DNA of 64,000 nt from assembly GCF_012328925.1 (NCBI RefSeq), contig NZ_JAAXLS010000002.1, positions 62,001 to 126,000 of the forward strand. The letters are read 5' to 3'. The notes below the pieces were generated by a model that ran no database searches, was not told where the DNA came from, and saw nothing but the letters and a program-made list of their open reading frames with translations. Source of the DNA: Amycolatopsis acididurans (GTDB lineage Bacteria > Actinomycetota > Actinomycetes > Mycobacteriales > Pseudonocardiaceae). Positions 32,552 through 41,648 of this stretch are shown in pieces; the stretch's first letter is position 1, and every line of letters starts with the position of its first letter. Both the position numbers and the translations under genes were made by a program.

Positions 32552-34428
32552 GGTTCGAGGTCGTCCTCCTCGCCAGCGTCCAGTCCGGCCAGGGCCTGGG
32601 GGTCGGTCGTGATCAAGGTGTCTTCTTCGTCGGAAGCCAAGGCGTGGAAGGCAACCCGACTGGTGCCCGCGAGCAAGAGCGCTTCGCCCGGCCCGGCGGC
32701 GAGCAGATAAGCGCGTTCCCCCTCAGAGAGGCGGAAGGCGTCGGCGATGGTGTCGATCGCCTGAGTGGACTGTCGCAACAGGACTTGCGTCGAGGCGTTC
32801 GACACGATCGCCTTGCCCAAGTCACTGGAGAGGACATCTCCGGCGTCCTGGGAGACGAACGCCAACCCGGCCCAGTACTTGCGCGCCGACTTCGCCAGCC
32901 GGTACAGGAACTTCGCGGCTTCGGGCTGGTGCATCAGCAGCCACGCCTCGTCCACCACAACCAGGCGGCGGCGCCGGCGGTGCGGATCGAGCACGCGCCG
33001 CCACACCGCATCCAGCGCGATCAAGGTGCCGACCGACTTCAGCTCGTCGGGCAAGTCCCGCAACGAGATCGCCACCAGATGCCCATCCGGCGAACGCGTC
33101 GTTGGGCCGTCGAACAGGCCGGAGAACGAGCCCGACACATACGGTGTGAGCCGCGCCGCGAGATCGGTTCCGGCCGGGTCGCCGGTCTCGGTGCTGTCGT
33201 CGTCGAGGGCATCGGCGAGGTCGGCCAGCAGCGGCGCCGGGCGCGTCCAGGTGCGGCGGTCGGCGGTGATGCCGACCCGGGCGTAGGTCGCGGTGACCGC
33301 GCGGTCGAGCACCGCGCGCTCCTGCGGCGACAGCGGCTCGCCGAGCATGACGGCGAGCAGCGTGTGGATGAACAGCGACCGGCGGGTCAACGCATCCGGG
33401 ATCCGCTGCGCCCCAGGGGGAAGGTCCAACGGATTCAGCCGCACGCCGGGCGCGCCGAGGTGGAGATAGGTGCCGCCGACCGCCTCAGTCAGGCGCTGGT
33501 ATTCGTCTTCGGGGTCGATGACGAACACCTGCACCCCAACCTCGCCCTCCGGCGTAGGCCGATGCGGATCCGGGTACAGGCTGCGCAGGGCTTCAAGTTT
33601 GGTGAAGTACGACTTCCCCGCGCCGGAACGGGCCAGGGTGACGGAGTTGTAGTTGTCCTGACCCCACCGGTCCCACAACACCAACCCATTGCTCGACGCG
33701 TTGACGCCGTACAGACGGCCGGTGAGCGGAGCGTGCGGCGACGGATCCACGGCAGGCAAATCCGGTGACGTGAACGGAAAGCTCGCCGCGAGGGCGGGGG
33801 TGTCGAGAGTGCGGCGCACCCCCAGCAGATCCACCCCAAGCGGCAGGGTGGAAGTCCAGCCCTGCACCGACCGCCACGCCGCCGGTTGCGCGTCCAGCAG
33901 CAGCGAGGACGCGAGCGACCGGACTTCCGCGATGTCGGCGTCGAGGTCCTCGCGCGTGGGGGCGTGCACTGTCAGATACAGCCCGACGCGGAACAGTTTC
34001 GACTCGCCGCGGGCGAGGGCGAGGGCCATGTCCGCGGCGTCCGCGGCGGCGGCTTCGGTCTCCGGGTCGTCCAGCTTGCCGTCCCGTGCCGCGGAGCGGC
34101 GCGTGGACTCCAGGCGGCCCTGCTGCGTGCGCAACCTTTTCGCCGCGGTCGCGGGATGGAGCGGGTCGATGTGCAGCGCGACATCCAACCGGCCTGGGTA
34201 GGACAGGAGAGGCTCGAGCCACCCGGCGCCGACCTCCGCGGGGTAGCCGGTGATGGCGAGGGTGGCGGTGTAGCCGTCCCCGACCCGCAGCCACCGCGGC
34301 CCGACCTCGACCGCGTCCGGCCCCGCCACCGCGCCCGCCCCGGTCCCGACCGACCCGGACGAGGGAGCGCGGCCAAGGATGCGGCGCGCGGCGCGGCGCA
34401 GGAGGCCGCCGGTGCTCGGTGCATTCAT
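32548..34428 (-). CDS. VirB4/TraC-type conjugation ATPase
   Basis: The 626-aa protein starts at ATG 34428; the longer frame to 34596 overlaps the upstream gene. An N-terminal CagE/VirB4 domain is followed by the ATPase core: Walker A LARSGAGKSYFTKL (about 262), FVIDPEDEYQRLTEAVGG, Walker B RRLVVVDEAWLLM (about 487), and SQDAGDVLSSDLGKAIVSNA. VirB4 energises assembly of the T4SS channel and pilus. It begins four bases after the PrgI-like gene and overlaps the next gene. Confidence 0.92.
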   Translation of the reverse strand: MNAPSTGGLLRRAARRILGRAPSSGSVGTGAGAVAGPDAVEVGPRWLRVGDGYTATLAITGYPAEVGAGWLEPLLSYPGRLDVALHIDPLHPATAAKRLRTQQGRLESTRRSAARDGKLDDPETEAAAADAADMALALARGESKLFRVGLYLTVHAPTREDLDADIAEVRSLASSLLLDAQPAAWRSVQGWTSTLPLGVDLLGVRRTLDTPALAASFPFTSPDLPAVDPSPHAPLTGRLYGVNASSNGLVLWDRWGQDNYNSVTLARSGAGKSYFTKLEALRSLYPDPHRPTPEGEVGVQVFVIDPEDEYQRLTEAVGGTYLHLGAPGVRLNPLDLPPGAQRIPDALTRRSLFIHTLLAVMLGEPLSPQERAVLDRAVTATYARVGITADRRTWTRPAPLLADLADALDDDSTETGDPAGTDLAARLTPYVSGSFSGLFDGPTTRSPDGHLVAISLRDLPDELKSVGTLIALDAVWRRVLDPHRRRRRLVVVDEAWLLMHQPEAAKFLYRLAKSARKYWAGLAFVSQDAGDVLSSDLGKAIVSNASTQVLLRQSTQAIDTIADAFRLSEGERAYLLAAGPGEALLLAGTSRVAFHALASDEEDTLITTDPQALAGLDAGEEDDLEP

Positions 34429-34432
34429 CGGT

Positions 34433-35452
34433 TCAGACCTCCACGTCCTCGGCCACATCCGCGGCGGTATCGGTGTCGGCGGGGCGCAGCAGGGCGGGGT
34501 CGGCGGTGACCACGCCGGAGGCGGTGCCCGCGCGGGTGGCCTGCGGCCCGCCGTTGGGGTCGGCGGCAGCGGCGAGCACGGCATGGGCCTGGGCACCGTC
34601 GAGCGGGGCGACCACGACCTCGCAGCCCCGCAACGCGCGGGCTGCTTCCTGCGCGCGCCGCGCTACGGTGTGCGCCGCGCTGGTGTCGCGGCCGTGCCGT
34701 CCGGTGGCGGGGTGCCGGAGGACGACCGTGACGTGGCGGCGCAACAGATCCCGGCTGGCCGACAGATCGCGCAGGAAGTCCACGTGCCCCAGGCACGCCG
34801 CTTCCAGCGCGGGGTGCGGAAGTCCGCCGGCCCCGTCGGCGAGCACATCGAGATACGGGTCGAGGTCGAGGCGTTGGGCGCGGACCACGATCTGGACCGG
34901 ACCCGACAACGAGTGCAGCCAGCGGGAGAACCCGCCGATGAGCGCGTTCTGCTCCCCGGCGGTGCGCAGCCCGAAGTTCACCGTGGAGCAGGCCGCGGCG
35001 TGCGCGGTGCCATGCTGCGGACCGAGGTCGATCGCGCCGTCGATCGAGATCGCCTCCGCGGGAAGCCGCAGCGGCGCGGGCAGCGGCCCGGCGTTCGCCG
35101 CAACCCAGGCGGGCGCGTCGGGCACGGTGCCGCCGCGCACGCTGTCGGCAGGCACCAGCCGCTTCGGACTGCGCCGCTGCCTGAGCGCGGCCAACAGCCA
35201 CGCATCCAACGTGAGCCCGTCCCGGCGCACGGTCACCAGAGCAAACGCCAGCCCGGCGATCGGGATCGCCACCACAGCGAACACCACCGGCGACACAAGG
35301 CTCCGCGCGGACTGGTACAGCCCCCACAGCAGTAGTCCGGTCGCGCCGAGGATCCCGGCCTGCCGCGCCGTCAGCCCGAACACGATCTTGTCTGGCTTCT
35401 CGACATCGGCGGGCACCCGTGCCGACATCGGGACCTCGTCATCGCTGCGCAT
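34433..35452 (-). CDS. PrgI-family T4SS membrane protein with long C-terminal domain
   Basis: The 339-aa protein starts at ATG 35452, overlapping the previous stop. Residues 10-85 (VPADVEKPDKIVFGLTARQA, two membrane segments, VRRDGLTLDAWLLAALRQRR) match PrgI/TcpE-like proteins that precede VirB4 in Gram-positive elements. The remaining 240 residues (IVVRAQRLDLDPYLDVLADG, RRHVTVVLRHPATGRHG) are not usual for PrgI and resemble the N-terminal domain of VirB4. It may therefore supply a VirB4-partner domain. Confidence 0.82.
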   Translation of the reverse strand: MRSDDEVPMSARVPADVEKPDKIVFGLTARQAGILGATGLLLWGLYQSARSLVSPVVFAVVAIPIAGLAFALVTVRRDGLTLDAWLLAALRQRRSPKRLVPADSVRGGTVPDAPAWVAANAGPLPAPLRLPAEAISIDGAIDLGPQHGTAHAAACSTVNFGLRTAGEQNALIGGFSRWLHSLSGPVQIVVRAQRLDLDPYLDVLADGAGGLPHPALEAACLGHVDFLRDLSASRDLLRRHVTVVLRHPATGRHGRDTSAAHTVARRAQEAARALRGCEVVVAPLDGAQAHAVLAAAADPNGGPQATRAGTASGVVTADPALLRPADTDTAADVAEDVEV

Positions 35453-37470
35453 CAGCGGCCCCCTTTCTTCGGGTTGCGTGGTTGTGGTTTCGCCGCTCCG
35501 GCACGCGGCGCGCCCGGCTGTTGCCGTGCCGTGCCGTTGCCCGCGCGTGCGCCGCGGCCTGTCGCGCTCGGGGTAGACGGCGAGGAACTCCGGCGAGCCG
35601 CCGGGGCCGCGCCCGTGCTGCGGGGCGTGGTCCGGTCGCGGGCTTGGCTCGCGGTCGCCGGGCGCGGCGCCCGCGACGACCCCGCAGACCGCGCTCCCGC
35701 GGTGGTGGAACGGCGCCGGGCGTCGGGCGAGCCCCAGCGGGTGGACTCGATCGGCGGCGCCACGCTCGCCGCGGACGGCGTGGTCGACATCGGAGCGGGC
35801 ACGTACGCCCCGGACGCCGGAGTGAACCCGCCATCGCCCAGTGGCTGCTTGTGTTCGCGGGTGGCGGCGCGCGCGTCGCGGGCCATGCGGGCAGGTGCGG
35901 CCCACGCGCGGGCAGCCCGCTCCCGCGCCGCCCGTGCGGCACCGTGGGCCATCCAATGCGCACCCGCGCCGACTGCCGCACCTGGCCGGCGACGGGGCGC
36001 CGCACCGCCCGGACGCGGGCCACCGGTCGGGCCACGACCCCGCGGCCGTGCCGATGCGCCACCGGAACCGCGGCGACCGCTCCTGCGGGTCGCGGCGGCA
36101 CCGGCGCCCTTGCCGACGCCGAGCATCCCGAGGCCCTTGGCCAGCAGCGCGTACTTGACAATCGAGGCGACCTGCGAGCGCCCGCCGAGGCCGACCTGCT
36201 GCATCACCCAGGACGGGATTTTGATCAGGATGAACAGCAGCACGACCGAGATGACCAGGTTCATCAGCCCTCCCGACACGCCGAGCAGTTGGCTGGAGCC
36301 GGGGCCGGAGGTGCCCTGGACGAAGAACACCTTCACGAACACGATCAGCGTGATCGCTTGCAGGATCTGGATAGCCAGGACGCCGAACAGCGCGCGCCAC
36401 CAGAGCTTCGCGATGCCCTCGGTGTACGGGGAGGCGTGACAGACCAACGCGAGTGGCCCCGCGACCACGATGACGATCGTGATCGTCAGCCGCAGCACAT
36501 ACAGCGCCAACAACACGACAGCCAGGATCAGGACGACGAGGGCGACCAGGATCATGAAGATCCCGCCCTGGTCGAGCTGCCGGTGGATCTCGTCTTTCAC
36601 CCCGGTGGTGATGCCGCCGGACGAGTCGCCGGCCAGGATCCCGGTGGCGATCCCGTTGACGAAGCTGATCGCGAGTCCGATCAGCGACAGGCTCGCGTTG
36701 ACGGCGATGAAGCCGACCACGATCCGCGGCAACGTCTCCTTCACCGTCACCCGGGTCTGCAACGTCTCATGCGAGGCGACCACGATCCCGCCGACGATCA
36801 CGAACACGATGAACAGCGAGTTCGCCACCCAGCGGGTGATGTCCCACAGCTGTGAGATCTGCGGGTTGCCGGCCAAATCGGGGGTGGTCATCGAGGTCCG
36901 GCCGACTAGGTCGAGCACCGGGTCCATCGCCGAGGTGGCCAGGGTGGTGAACCACGTGTTGATCGCCTGCCCGGCCTTGCACACGACGTCCAGCCACCCG
37001 CAGTCGGTGGACCCGGACTGCGGCTGCGGCCCCTGCTGCTGTGGCGCCGGTGGCGGCGCCACCGGCTGGTTCGGGTCGACCACGATCGGCGGCGGCTGCA
37101 CCGAACTCGACGGCGGCAGGATCGGCGGGTTCCACGTCGGCGGCGCCCCGCCCGGGTTCGGCGGTGGCGGAAGCTCGCTCGGCCAGTCCGAAACCGGCGG
37201 CAGCGGCAGCGGAACCGACGGGTTCACCGCCGACGGAAACGGGGTCGGTGCGGGCGGAGGGGACGGGAGCGGAGCCTCCGGGCCGGGGGTGGCCACGGGC
37301 GGCAGGGGCAGCACCGGAGGCTGCGCGTGCGCTTGCCCGGCCGCGGCACCCAATAGCGCTGCGACGAACGCGCATACCAACCCCGCCAGAACGGCGAGTC
37401 GCAGTCGCGCGGCGCCTCGCCGCACACGGGACAGTGACGCGTTGGTAGCCGGTGTGGAGGAGGTCGGCAT
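35452..37470 (-). CDS. VirB6/TrbL-like polytopic channel protein
   Basis: The 672-aa protein has a signal-like N-terminus (LAVLAGLVCAFVAALLGAAA) and a long proline-rich exported region (about 50-150). Six or more membrane segments follow (about 205-440, including FIVFVIVGGIVVASHE and IMLVALVVLILAVV-type stretches). The 230-residue tail is very basic and rich in Arg, Ala and Ser. This is the layout of the TrbL/VirB6 proteins of actinobacterial T4SS. The polyproline region could span or contact the cell wall. The stop overlaps the PrgI start. Confidence 0.85.
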   Translation of the reverse strand: MPTSSTPATNASLSRVRRGAARLRLAVLAGLVCAFVAALLGAAAGQAHAQPPVLPLPPVATPGPEAPLPSPPPAPTPFPSAVNPSVPLPLPPVSDWPSELPPPPNPGGAPPTWNPPILPPSSSVQPPPIVVDPNQPVAPPPAPQQQGPQPQSGSTDCGWLDVVCKAGQAINTWFTTLATSAMDPVLDLVGRTSMTTPDLAGNPQISQLWDITRWVANSLFIVFVIVGGIVVASHETLQTRVTVKETLPRIVVGFIAVNASLSLIGLAISFVNGIATGILAGDSSGGITTGVKDEIHRQLDQGGIFMILVALVVLILAVVLLALYVLRLTITIVIVVAGPLALVCHASPYTEGIAKLWWRALFGVLAIQILQAITLIVFVKVFFVQGTSGPGSSQLLGVSGGLMNLVISVVLLFILIKIPSWVMQQVGLGGRSQVASIVKYALLAKGLGMLGVGKGAGAAATRRSGRRGSGGASARPRGRGPTGGPRPGGAAPRRRPGAAVGAGAHWMAHGAARAARERAARAWAAPARMARDARAATREHKQPLGDGGFTPASGAYVPAPMSTTPSAASVAPPIESTRWGSPDARRRSTTAGARSAGSSRAPRPATASQARDRTTPRSTGAAPAARRSSSPSTPSATGRGARAGNGTARQQPGAPRAGAAKPQPRNPKKGGR

Positions 37471-37473
37471 CGC

Positions 37474-37848
37474 TCAGCTCACCAAGCTCTGCAGAATGGC
37501 CGCGATGATCGGCGCGAGCATCGCCACGCCGTAGCCGATCGCGGCGTTGCGCATGCTCTTCTTCGCTCGCTCGACCTCGCCGGCGTCCCCGTCCGCGGTC
37601 AGGTAGCGGACGCCGCCGATCGTCAAGAACAACGTGGCCAGACCAGCCGCGAGACCGATCAAGAAGTTGCGCAGCTTGTCGATGACCTCCCCGAGCGATC
37701 CAGGCGGCGCGGCGAGGACGAGCGTGTCGGCCGACGCGGGCGTGACGGCGACGAGCAGGAGCACCCCCACGACGGCGCCGAGCAGGCCGACGTTGTGTAG
37801 CGTTCGCGAACGTGTGCCGCGCGGGCGGCGCGGTGATCGCAGCAACAT
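37474..37848 (-). CDS. VirB2-like small membrane protein (T4SS pilin type)
   Basis: The 124-aa protein starts at ATG 37848 with GGGAGGGA nine bases upstream. A signal peptide (LLGAVVGVLLLVAVTPASA) and two hydrophobic helices (FLIGLAAGLATLFLTIGGVR, AAIGYGVAMLAPIIAAILQS) separated by a charged loop match the VirB2/TrbC fold. The product would be the channel or pilus subunit. It is the first structural gene of the operon, 183 bp downstream of the sigma-like gene. Confidence 0.78.
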   Translation of the reverse strand: MLLRSPRRPRGTRSRTLHNVGLLGAVVGVLLLVAVTPASADTLVLAAPPGSLGEVIDKLRNFLIGLAAGLATLFLTIGGVRYLTADGDAGEVERAKKSMRNAAIGYGVAMLAPIIAAILQSLVS

Positions 37849-38010
37849 CCAGGATCCCTCCCGAGGACACCGGTGGCGGGTGGACCAGGCGGAGGTGACG
37901 GAAATCAGGGAACCGGTCACCCGCGGCGCGGCCCGGTGTGCCCGGTAGGTGCGGCGGTGGCGGGCGCCTGCCGTGGTGCGCGTGTGCCCGGTTCTCGACC
38001 TGATTCCCCT

Positions 38011-38070
38011 CACACCGCTCTAAAGCGGGGTTCAGGCCGACTTTTTGCAGACGGATTTCGACTTTTTTGG
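38011..38070. repeat. left arm of a 60-bp imperfect inverted repeat
   Basis: GCTCTAAAGCG, TTTTGCAGACG and ACTTTTTT occur here in the same order and spacing as on the opposite strand at 39910-39970. The arm spans the stop region and Lys-rich tail of the sigma-like gene. Confidence 0.75.
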
Positions 38071-38862
38071 TGGGCGCTCGGCACCGAGCCAGGAAATGAG
38101 CGCCGCCTCGGCTTTTTCCCGGGCGCGAAGTACGCGGAAATACGAGTCGCCCAGCTTTTCGGCGGCCTCGTACAGGTGTATGTCATCCAGCCGGGTGTCC
38201 GCGATCAGGGAAGCTTCGGCCTCGGTGAGCACGCCCTCGCGCACAGCCTCGGCGAGCACCAGTTCGGGGTGGCCCTGGTCGGGCTGGCGTGGCTCGAAGG
38301 ACTCCCAGCGGGGCACCGTGCGGGCGGCGTAGTCCCACTCCGCCGCCCGCAACTTCGCCCCGGCGCGCTGGGCCGCCCACACCAACCGGGGCCCCAGCGA
38401 TCCCGCGTCCGGATCGATCTCCTTCAGCCGGGTGGTGAACCCCGCCAGGATCTCGGCGTCGATGTCCTCGACGTCGCCGGTGTAACCGGTCGCCAGCTCG
38501 CCGGCCGCCTTGCGCAACCCGGGCAGCGCGACGCCGACCGCGCCGAGCACCCACGCCGGATCGGAGGTCTGCGCGGCGATCACCAACTGCCGCCACACCG
38601 CCTCCCGGGCGGCCTCGGTGGTCGCCCGATCCAGCAGTACGTCGCGCAACTCGACCAACGGCACGCGCCGCCGCGGCAGCTTGTGCCCGATCCGCGCACA
38701 GTCGACGGCGAGTGGCTCCGGGCCGGTGCACAACAGACGGAACGCCGACTCCGCGGCGTCCATCGCCGAGACGGACTCCACCGACTCGGCGCTGGTGTCC
38801 CGATCGCGGTGGCGGGCACGGGATGGTTGCGGGCGGTGGGCACCCGGGTGCATGGACGGCAT
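38032..38862 (-). CDS. sigma-factor-like regulatory protein of the conjugation operon
   Basis: The 276-aa protein starts at ATG 38862 with AAGGGAG upstream. The middle is helical (DPAWVLGAVGVALPGLRKAA). The C-terminal part (VLAEAVREGVLTEAEASLIA, EAAEKLGDSYFRVLRARE) resembles sigma-70 region 4, with a helix-turn-helix that lacks an obvious region 2. A Lys-rich tail (PPKKSKSVCKKSA) follows. Similar proteins head conjugation operons of actinobacterial ICEs. The upstream hairpin and repeat cluster (38883-39085) suggest tight control of this gene, perhaps by its own product; that is inference. Confidence 0.65.
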   Translation of the reverse strand: MPSMHPGAHRPQPSRARHRDRDTSAESVESVSAMDAAESAFRLLCTGPEPLAVDCARIGHKLPRRRVPLVELRDVLLDRATTEAAREAVWRQLVIAAQTSDPAWVLGAVGVALPGLRKAAGELATGYTGDVEDIDAEILAGFTTRLKEIDPDAGSLGPRLVWAAQRAGAKLRAAEWDYAARTVPRWESFEPRQPDQGHPELVLAEAVREGVLTEAEASLIADTRLDDIHLYEAAEKLGDSYFRVLRAREKAEAALISWLGAERPPKKSKSVCKKSA

Positions 38863-38882
38863 CGCAGGACTCCCTTGTGCGA

Positions 38883-38915
38883 GCCGATCCGCGGGAAACA
38901 ACTGGGCGGATCGGC
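38883..38915. promoter_or_regulatory. 10-bp perfect inverted repeat in the sigma-like gene leader
   Basis: GCCGATCCGC (38883-38892) and GCGGATCGGC (38906-38915) are exact complements with a 13-nt loop. They lie 21-53 bp upstream of ATG 38862. The position suits an operator or a leader hairpin. Confidence 0.7.
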
Positions 38916-38950
38916 GTGGTCAATTGATGCCGTCCATGCCGCCGGAGACC

Positions 38951-39085
38951 GCTTGCGCTTTCCTTCCACGTTGATCTTGAAAACCGGAGTGCAAGGAAAC
39001 CGCAAGGGATCACCCCGATCGCTCAACACCGGTTGCCGATCGGACTCGCGTACCGCTTGACCTGTGGTGCAAGGAAACCGCAAGG
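38951..39085. repeat. iteron-like repeats (three copies)
   Basis: GTGCAAGGAAACCGCAAGGG occurs exactly at 38988-39007 and 39066-39085. An inverted copy at 38951-38968 (CTTGCGCTTTCCTTCCAC) matches 16 of 18 positions. The direct copies are 78 bp apart. They lie 90-220 bp upstream of the sigma-like gene. They could be binding sites of the element's replication, transfer or regulatory protein. Confidence 0.8.
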
Positions 39086-39909
39086 GGCTTGTCGAGCGGT
39101 CACCGCTCTCGCCGGAAGTGCTCCGAAAAATCTTGACCACCCGGTTGTGGAGCCGCTTGCAGGCCGGTTGCTTACGCAGGCAGCACGAAGAGCAGACCGT
39201 GCCGAAGCGGGCCGCGGAAGGCCAGACTCGGGGATGGTGAACGCCGCCGTGAGCGGCCCGCCCCGACACGGCCCGTGGCCACGTCGGTGGCGCTCGCGGT
39301 GGAGCCGGGTAATAGCTCCAGCGGCGCTCGGGTGGACACGAGGCGGGGTGTTCGCGGGGCGGGCCATGCCACGGCTCGCGCGGCGGATGTGAGCGGACAC
39401 CGGAGTCGGTCCGCCTCCCTGTCAGCCCCCGAAGTGCGCGGTGGCTCGACCGTAGCGACGGCACGGGCGCGGGGAGCACGAGCGGCGCGTATCGCGGTCC
39501 GATGACGCTCGCGCGCCGGGCACCGCGCACCGCAGACGACGCGCTCGCGACGGTGGCTCGGTCGGTCTCGACCCGTGCGTCCGGCGACGCTGGTCCGGTG
39601 GCCCCGTGCGGCGCCGGACCGCGAGCACTCGGGCACCGGAAGCGAGCTTCGCGGTGAATCCGCCGCCGTGACCGACCCGGTCCCTCGGCGCGCGCTGGCC
39701 ATCCGCGGCGCGCAGCGCGAAGACTCGACCGGGGCCGTGCCCGCCCCGCTGACCGCGCCTGCTGCCGGGCGCGGGCGCAGGCACTCCTGGCCGATGCGCG
39801 CCACACGCGGTTGTAATCGCCAGCGCGGTCGCCAGGGGCACTGCGACGCCCGGGACAGGCGTCGCGCCCACAGCGGCACCTTCTCCGAGCAGGACGCGTC
39901 GGGCCGTCC

Positions 39910-39970
39910 GGAAAAAAAGTTCAAACTCGTCTGCAAAATCCGGCGCAACACCGCGCTTTAGAGCAGTGTC
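39910..39970. repeat. right arm of the 60-bp imperfect inverted repeat
   Basis: It is the reverse complement of the arm at 38011-38070, with the same three conserved blocks. The two arms enclose 1.84 kb containing the sigma-like gene and the iteron-like cluster. Confidence 0.75.
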
Positions 39971-40005
39971 AGAGCCCGCAACCGCGAATTGCGAGGACAC
40001 TCACG

Positions 40006-40719
40006 ATGAGCGTTGTTCCCCTCCCACCGGAATCCGCACCAGAAATCGAAGAACACCCGCAACCACGGCCACGGAAAAGCGCTACCGTGCCGCTGGGAAT
40101 TTGGTTGTGCGCACCCGCGCCGGCCGATGAGCACGGCCTGCCACCGCTGATCGAGGGCCTCACCCGCAGCCTCGTCACCCAAGCCGTGACCGCCTTCACC
40201 CGCCGCGGGAACACGGTCGCGGTGACCGGTCCGGACGCCGCCCGGATCGCCGCGGTCGCCGACACCGTCAGCGACCGCCGAGTCCTCTGCGTCGACCCGG
40301 AGACCGTCACCGTTGGTGGCCGCCGCGACCCGGTCGGCGGTGGGGCACGCACCCCGGAATCCGGCTCGATGGACCTGCTGCTGGCCGCCGAGTTGCCCGC
40401 CCCGTGGATCGACACCGACGGCCAGCCCTACACCACCTGGGCGCGCTGGCTGGCGCCCGGCGGTGTGCTCGTCGTGGCCACCCGCAACCCGGCCGGGGCG
40501 GGCCGGTTCGCCGACCACGCCGGGGCGGTGGTGACCGCCGCGACCAACGCCGGGCTGAGCTACCTGCAGCACATCATCGCCGTGCTCGCCCACATCCAGG
40601 GCGACCGGCTTCTCATCTCGAGTCCACCGGCCTCGGTCACCCTGCCCGCCGACGCAGTGCACACCGAGGCGCACACGGACCTGCTGGTGTTCCACAGCTA
40701 CTTCGGAGGTGCCGCCTGA
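40006..40719 (+). CDS. Rossmann-like protein partnered with a DNA methylase
   Basis: The 237-aa protein has an N-terminal Pro/Arg-rich tail, then a fold resembling SAM-dependent methyltransferases: NTVAVTGPDAARIAAVADTV, RVLCVDPETVTVGG, WARWLAPGGVLVVATRNP. There is no D/N/S-PPY motif, so it probably does not methylate DNA itself. Its stop overlaps the start of the methylase gene (TGATG). It may be a helper or a diverged methyltransferase-like subunit. Similar pairs occur on actinobacterial mobile elements. Confidence 0.6.
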   Translation: MSVVPLPPESAPEIEEHPQPRPRKSATVPLGIWLCAPAPADEHGLPPLIEGLTRSLVTQAVTAFTRRGNTVAVTGPDAARIAAVADTVSDRRVLCVDPETVTVGGRRDPVGGGARTPESGSMDLLLAAELPAPWIDTDGQPYTTWARWLAPGGVLVVATRNPAGAGRFADHAGAVVTAATNAGLSYLQHIIAVLAHIQGDRLLISSPPASVTLPADAVHTEAHTDLLVFHSYFGGAA

Positions 40720-41648
40720 TGAGTACCCACCACATTCCGCAGCAGGCGCTGACCCGCGGCAGCGACGCGTTGGTCGAGCTACCGGTGACCGTGTGGCCGA
40801 CCGCGCAGCAGGCGCCGCGCACTCAGCGCGGCACCCGCTACATCGCCGAGAGCACGGCGCACCCGGCGAAGATGCTGCCCGCGATTGTCCGCCACGCCAT
40901 CGACACCTTCACCGCGCCCGGCGACCTCGTCCTCGACCCCATGTGCGGGGTCGGCACCACCCTGGTCGAAGCCGTCCACAAAGGCCGCGACGCCCTCGGC
41001 ATCGAATACGAAAACCGGTGGGCGAACGTCACCGAAGCCAACCTCACGCTCGCCGCCCTGCAGGAGGCGACCGGGCAGGGTGAGGTGCACGTCGGCGACG
41101 CCCGCCAGGTCCTGCCCGACCTCGCCGACCGCCACGCCGGGCGCGTCGGGCTGCTGATGACCTCGCCGCCGTATGGGGCCAGCGTCCACGGCCAGGTCCA
41201 CGCCCCCGGACACCGCCCGGTGCGCAAGCACGACAACCGCTACGGCCGCGACCGCGCGAACCTCGCGCACCGCAGCCTGCCCATGTTGTTGCGCGGGTTC
41301 ACCGACATCCTGCGCCGCGCGCTCCCGCTGCTGCGCCCCGGCGGAGTCGTCGCGATCACCACCCGCCCGTTCCGCGTCGACGGCAGACTCATCGACTTCC
41401 CGTCACTCACGCTGGACGCCGCGATCAACGCCGGACTCGACCCCGTCCAACGCTGCGTTGGGTTGTTGGCGGGGCTGCGTGACGGCAAACTCGTCCCGCG
41501 CTCATCGTTCTTCCAACTGGACTACGTGCGCAAGCTCCGCGACCGCGGCGTGCCCGCCTGGGTCATAGCGCACGAGGATATTTTGGTTCTCAGGGTCGGA
41601 CTAGGCTCCGGCACTCGTTCGGTCGTGGAGCGACCGACGGTCACATAG
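40719..41648 (+). CDS. DNA (N4-cytosine or N6-adenine) methyltransferase
   Basis: The 309-aa protein carries motif I (LVLDPMCGVGTTLVEAVHKG) and motif IV (LLMTSPPYG). The motif order and the TSPPY form fit an amino-methyltransferase acting on exocyclic amines of A or C. No endonuclease gene is adjacent, so this looks like an orphan or anti-restriction methylase protecting the element in a new host. Alternatively it could set a mark read by the RAMA protein. GGAGG precedes ATG 40719. Confidence 0.88.
   Translation: MSTHHIPQQALTRGSDALVELPVTVWPTAQQAPRTQRGTRYIAESTAHPAKMLPAIVRHAIDTFTAPGDLVLDPMCGVGTTLVEAVHKGRDALGIEYENRWANVTEANLTLAALQEATGQGEVHVGDARQVLPDLADRHAGRVGLLMTSPPYGASVHGQVHAPGHRPVRKHDNRYGRDRANLAHRSLPMLLRGFTDILRRALPLLRPGGVVAITTRPFRVDGRLIDFPSLTLDAAINAGLDPVQRCVGLLAGLRDGKLVPRSSFFQLDYVRKLRDRGVPAWVIAHEDILVLRVGLGSGTRSVVERPTVT

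Larger units (their letters stand above)
38863..40005. other. repeat-rich non-coding control region
   Basis: About 1.14 kb between the leftward conjugation operon and the rightward methylase operon. Close to the sigma-like gene it holds an inverted repeat and three iteron-like repeats, listed separately. The stretch 39100-39900 is extremely GC-rich and open in several frames, but none has a ribosome-binding site or recognisable product. At its end the plus strand reads PEKKFKLVCK before TAG at 39961, a match to the sigma-like protein's tail. A decayed copy of that gene's 3' end is therefore likely. Confidence 0.55.

Noticed and set aside
39172..40000. Several long frames on both strands
   Set aside because: The composition is low-complexity (Arg, Pro, Gly), with no ribosome-binding sites and no motifs, in a very GC-rich stretch where long frames arise by chance. 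Only the tail near 39910-39961 shows homology to another gene.
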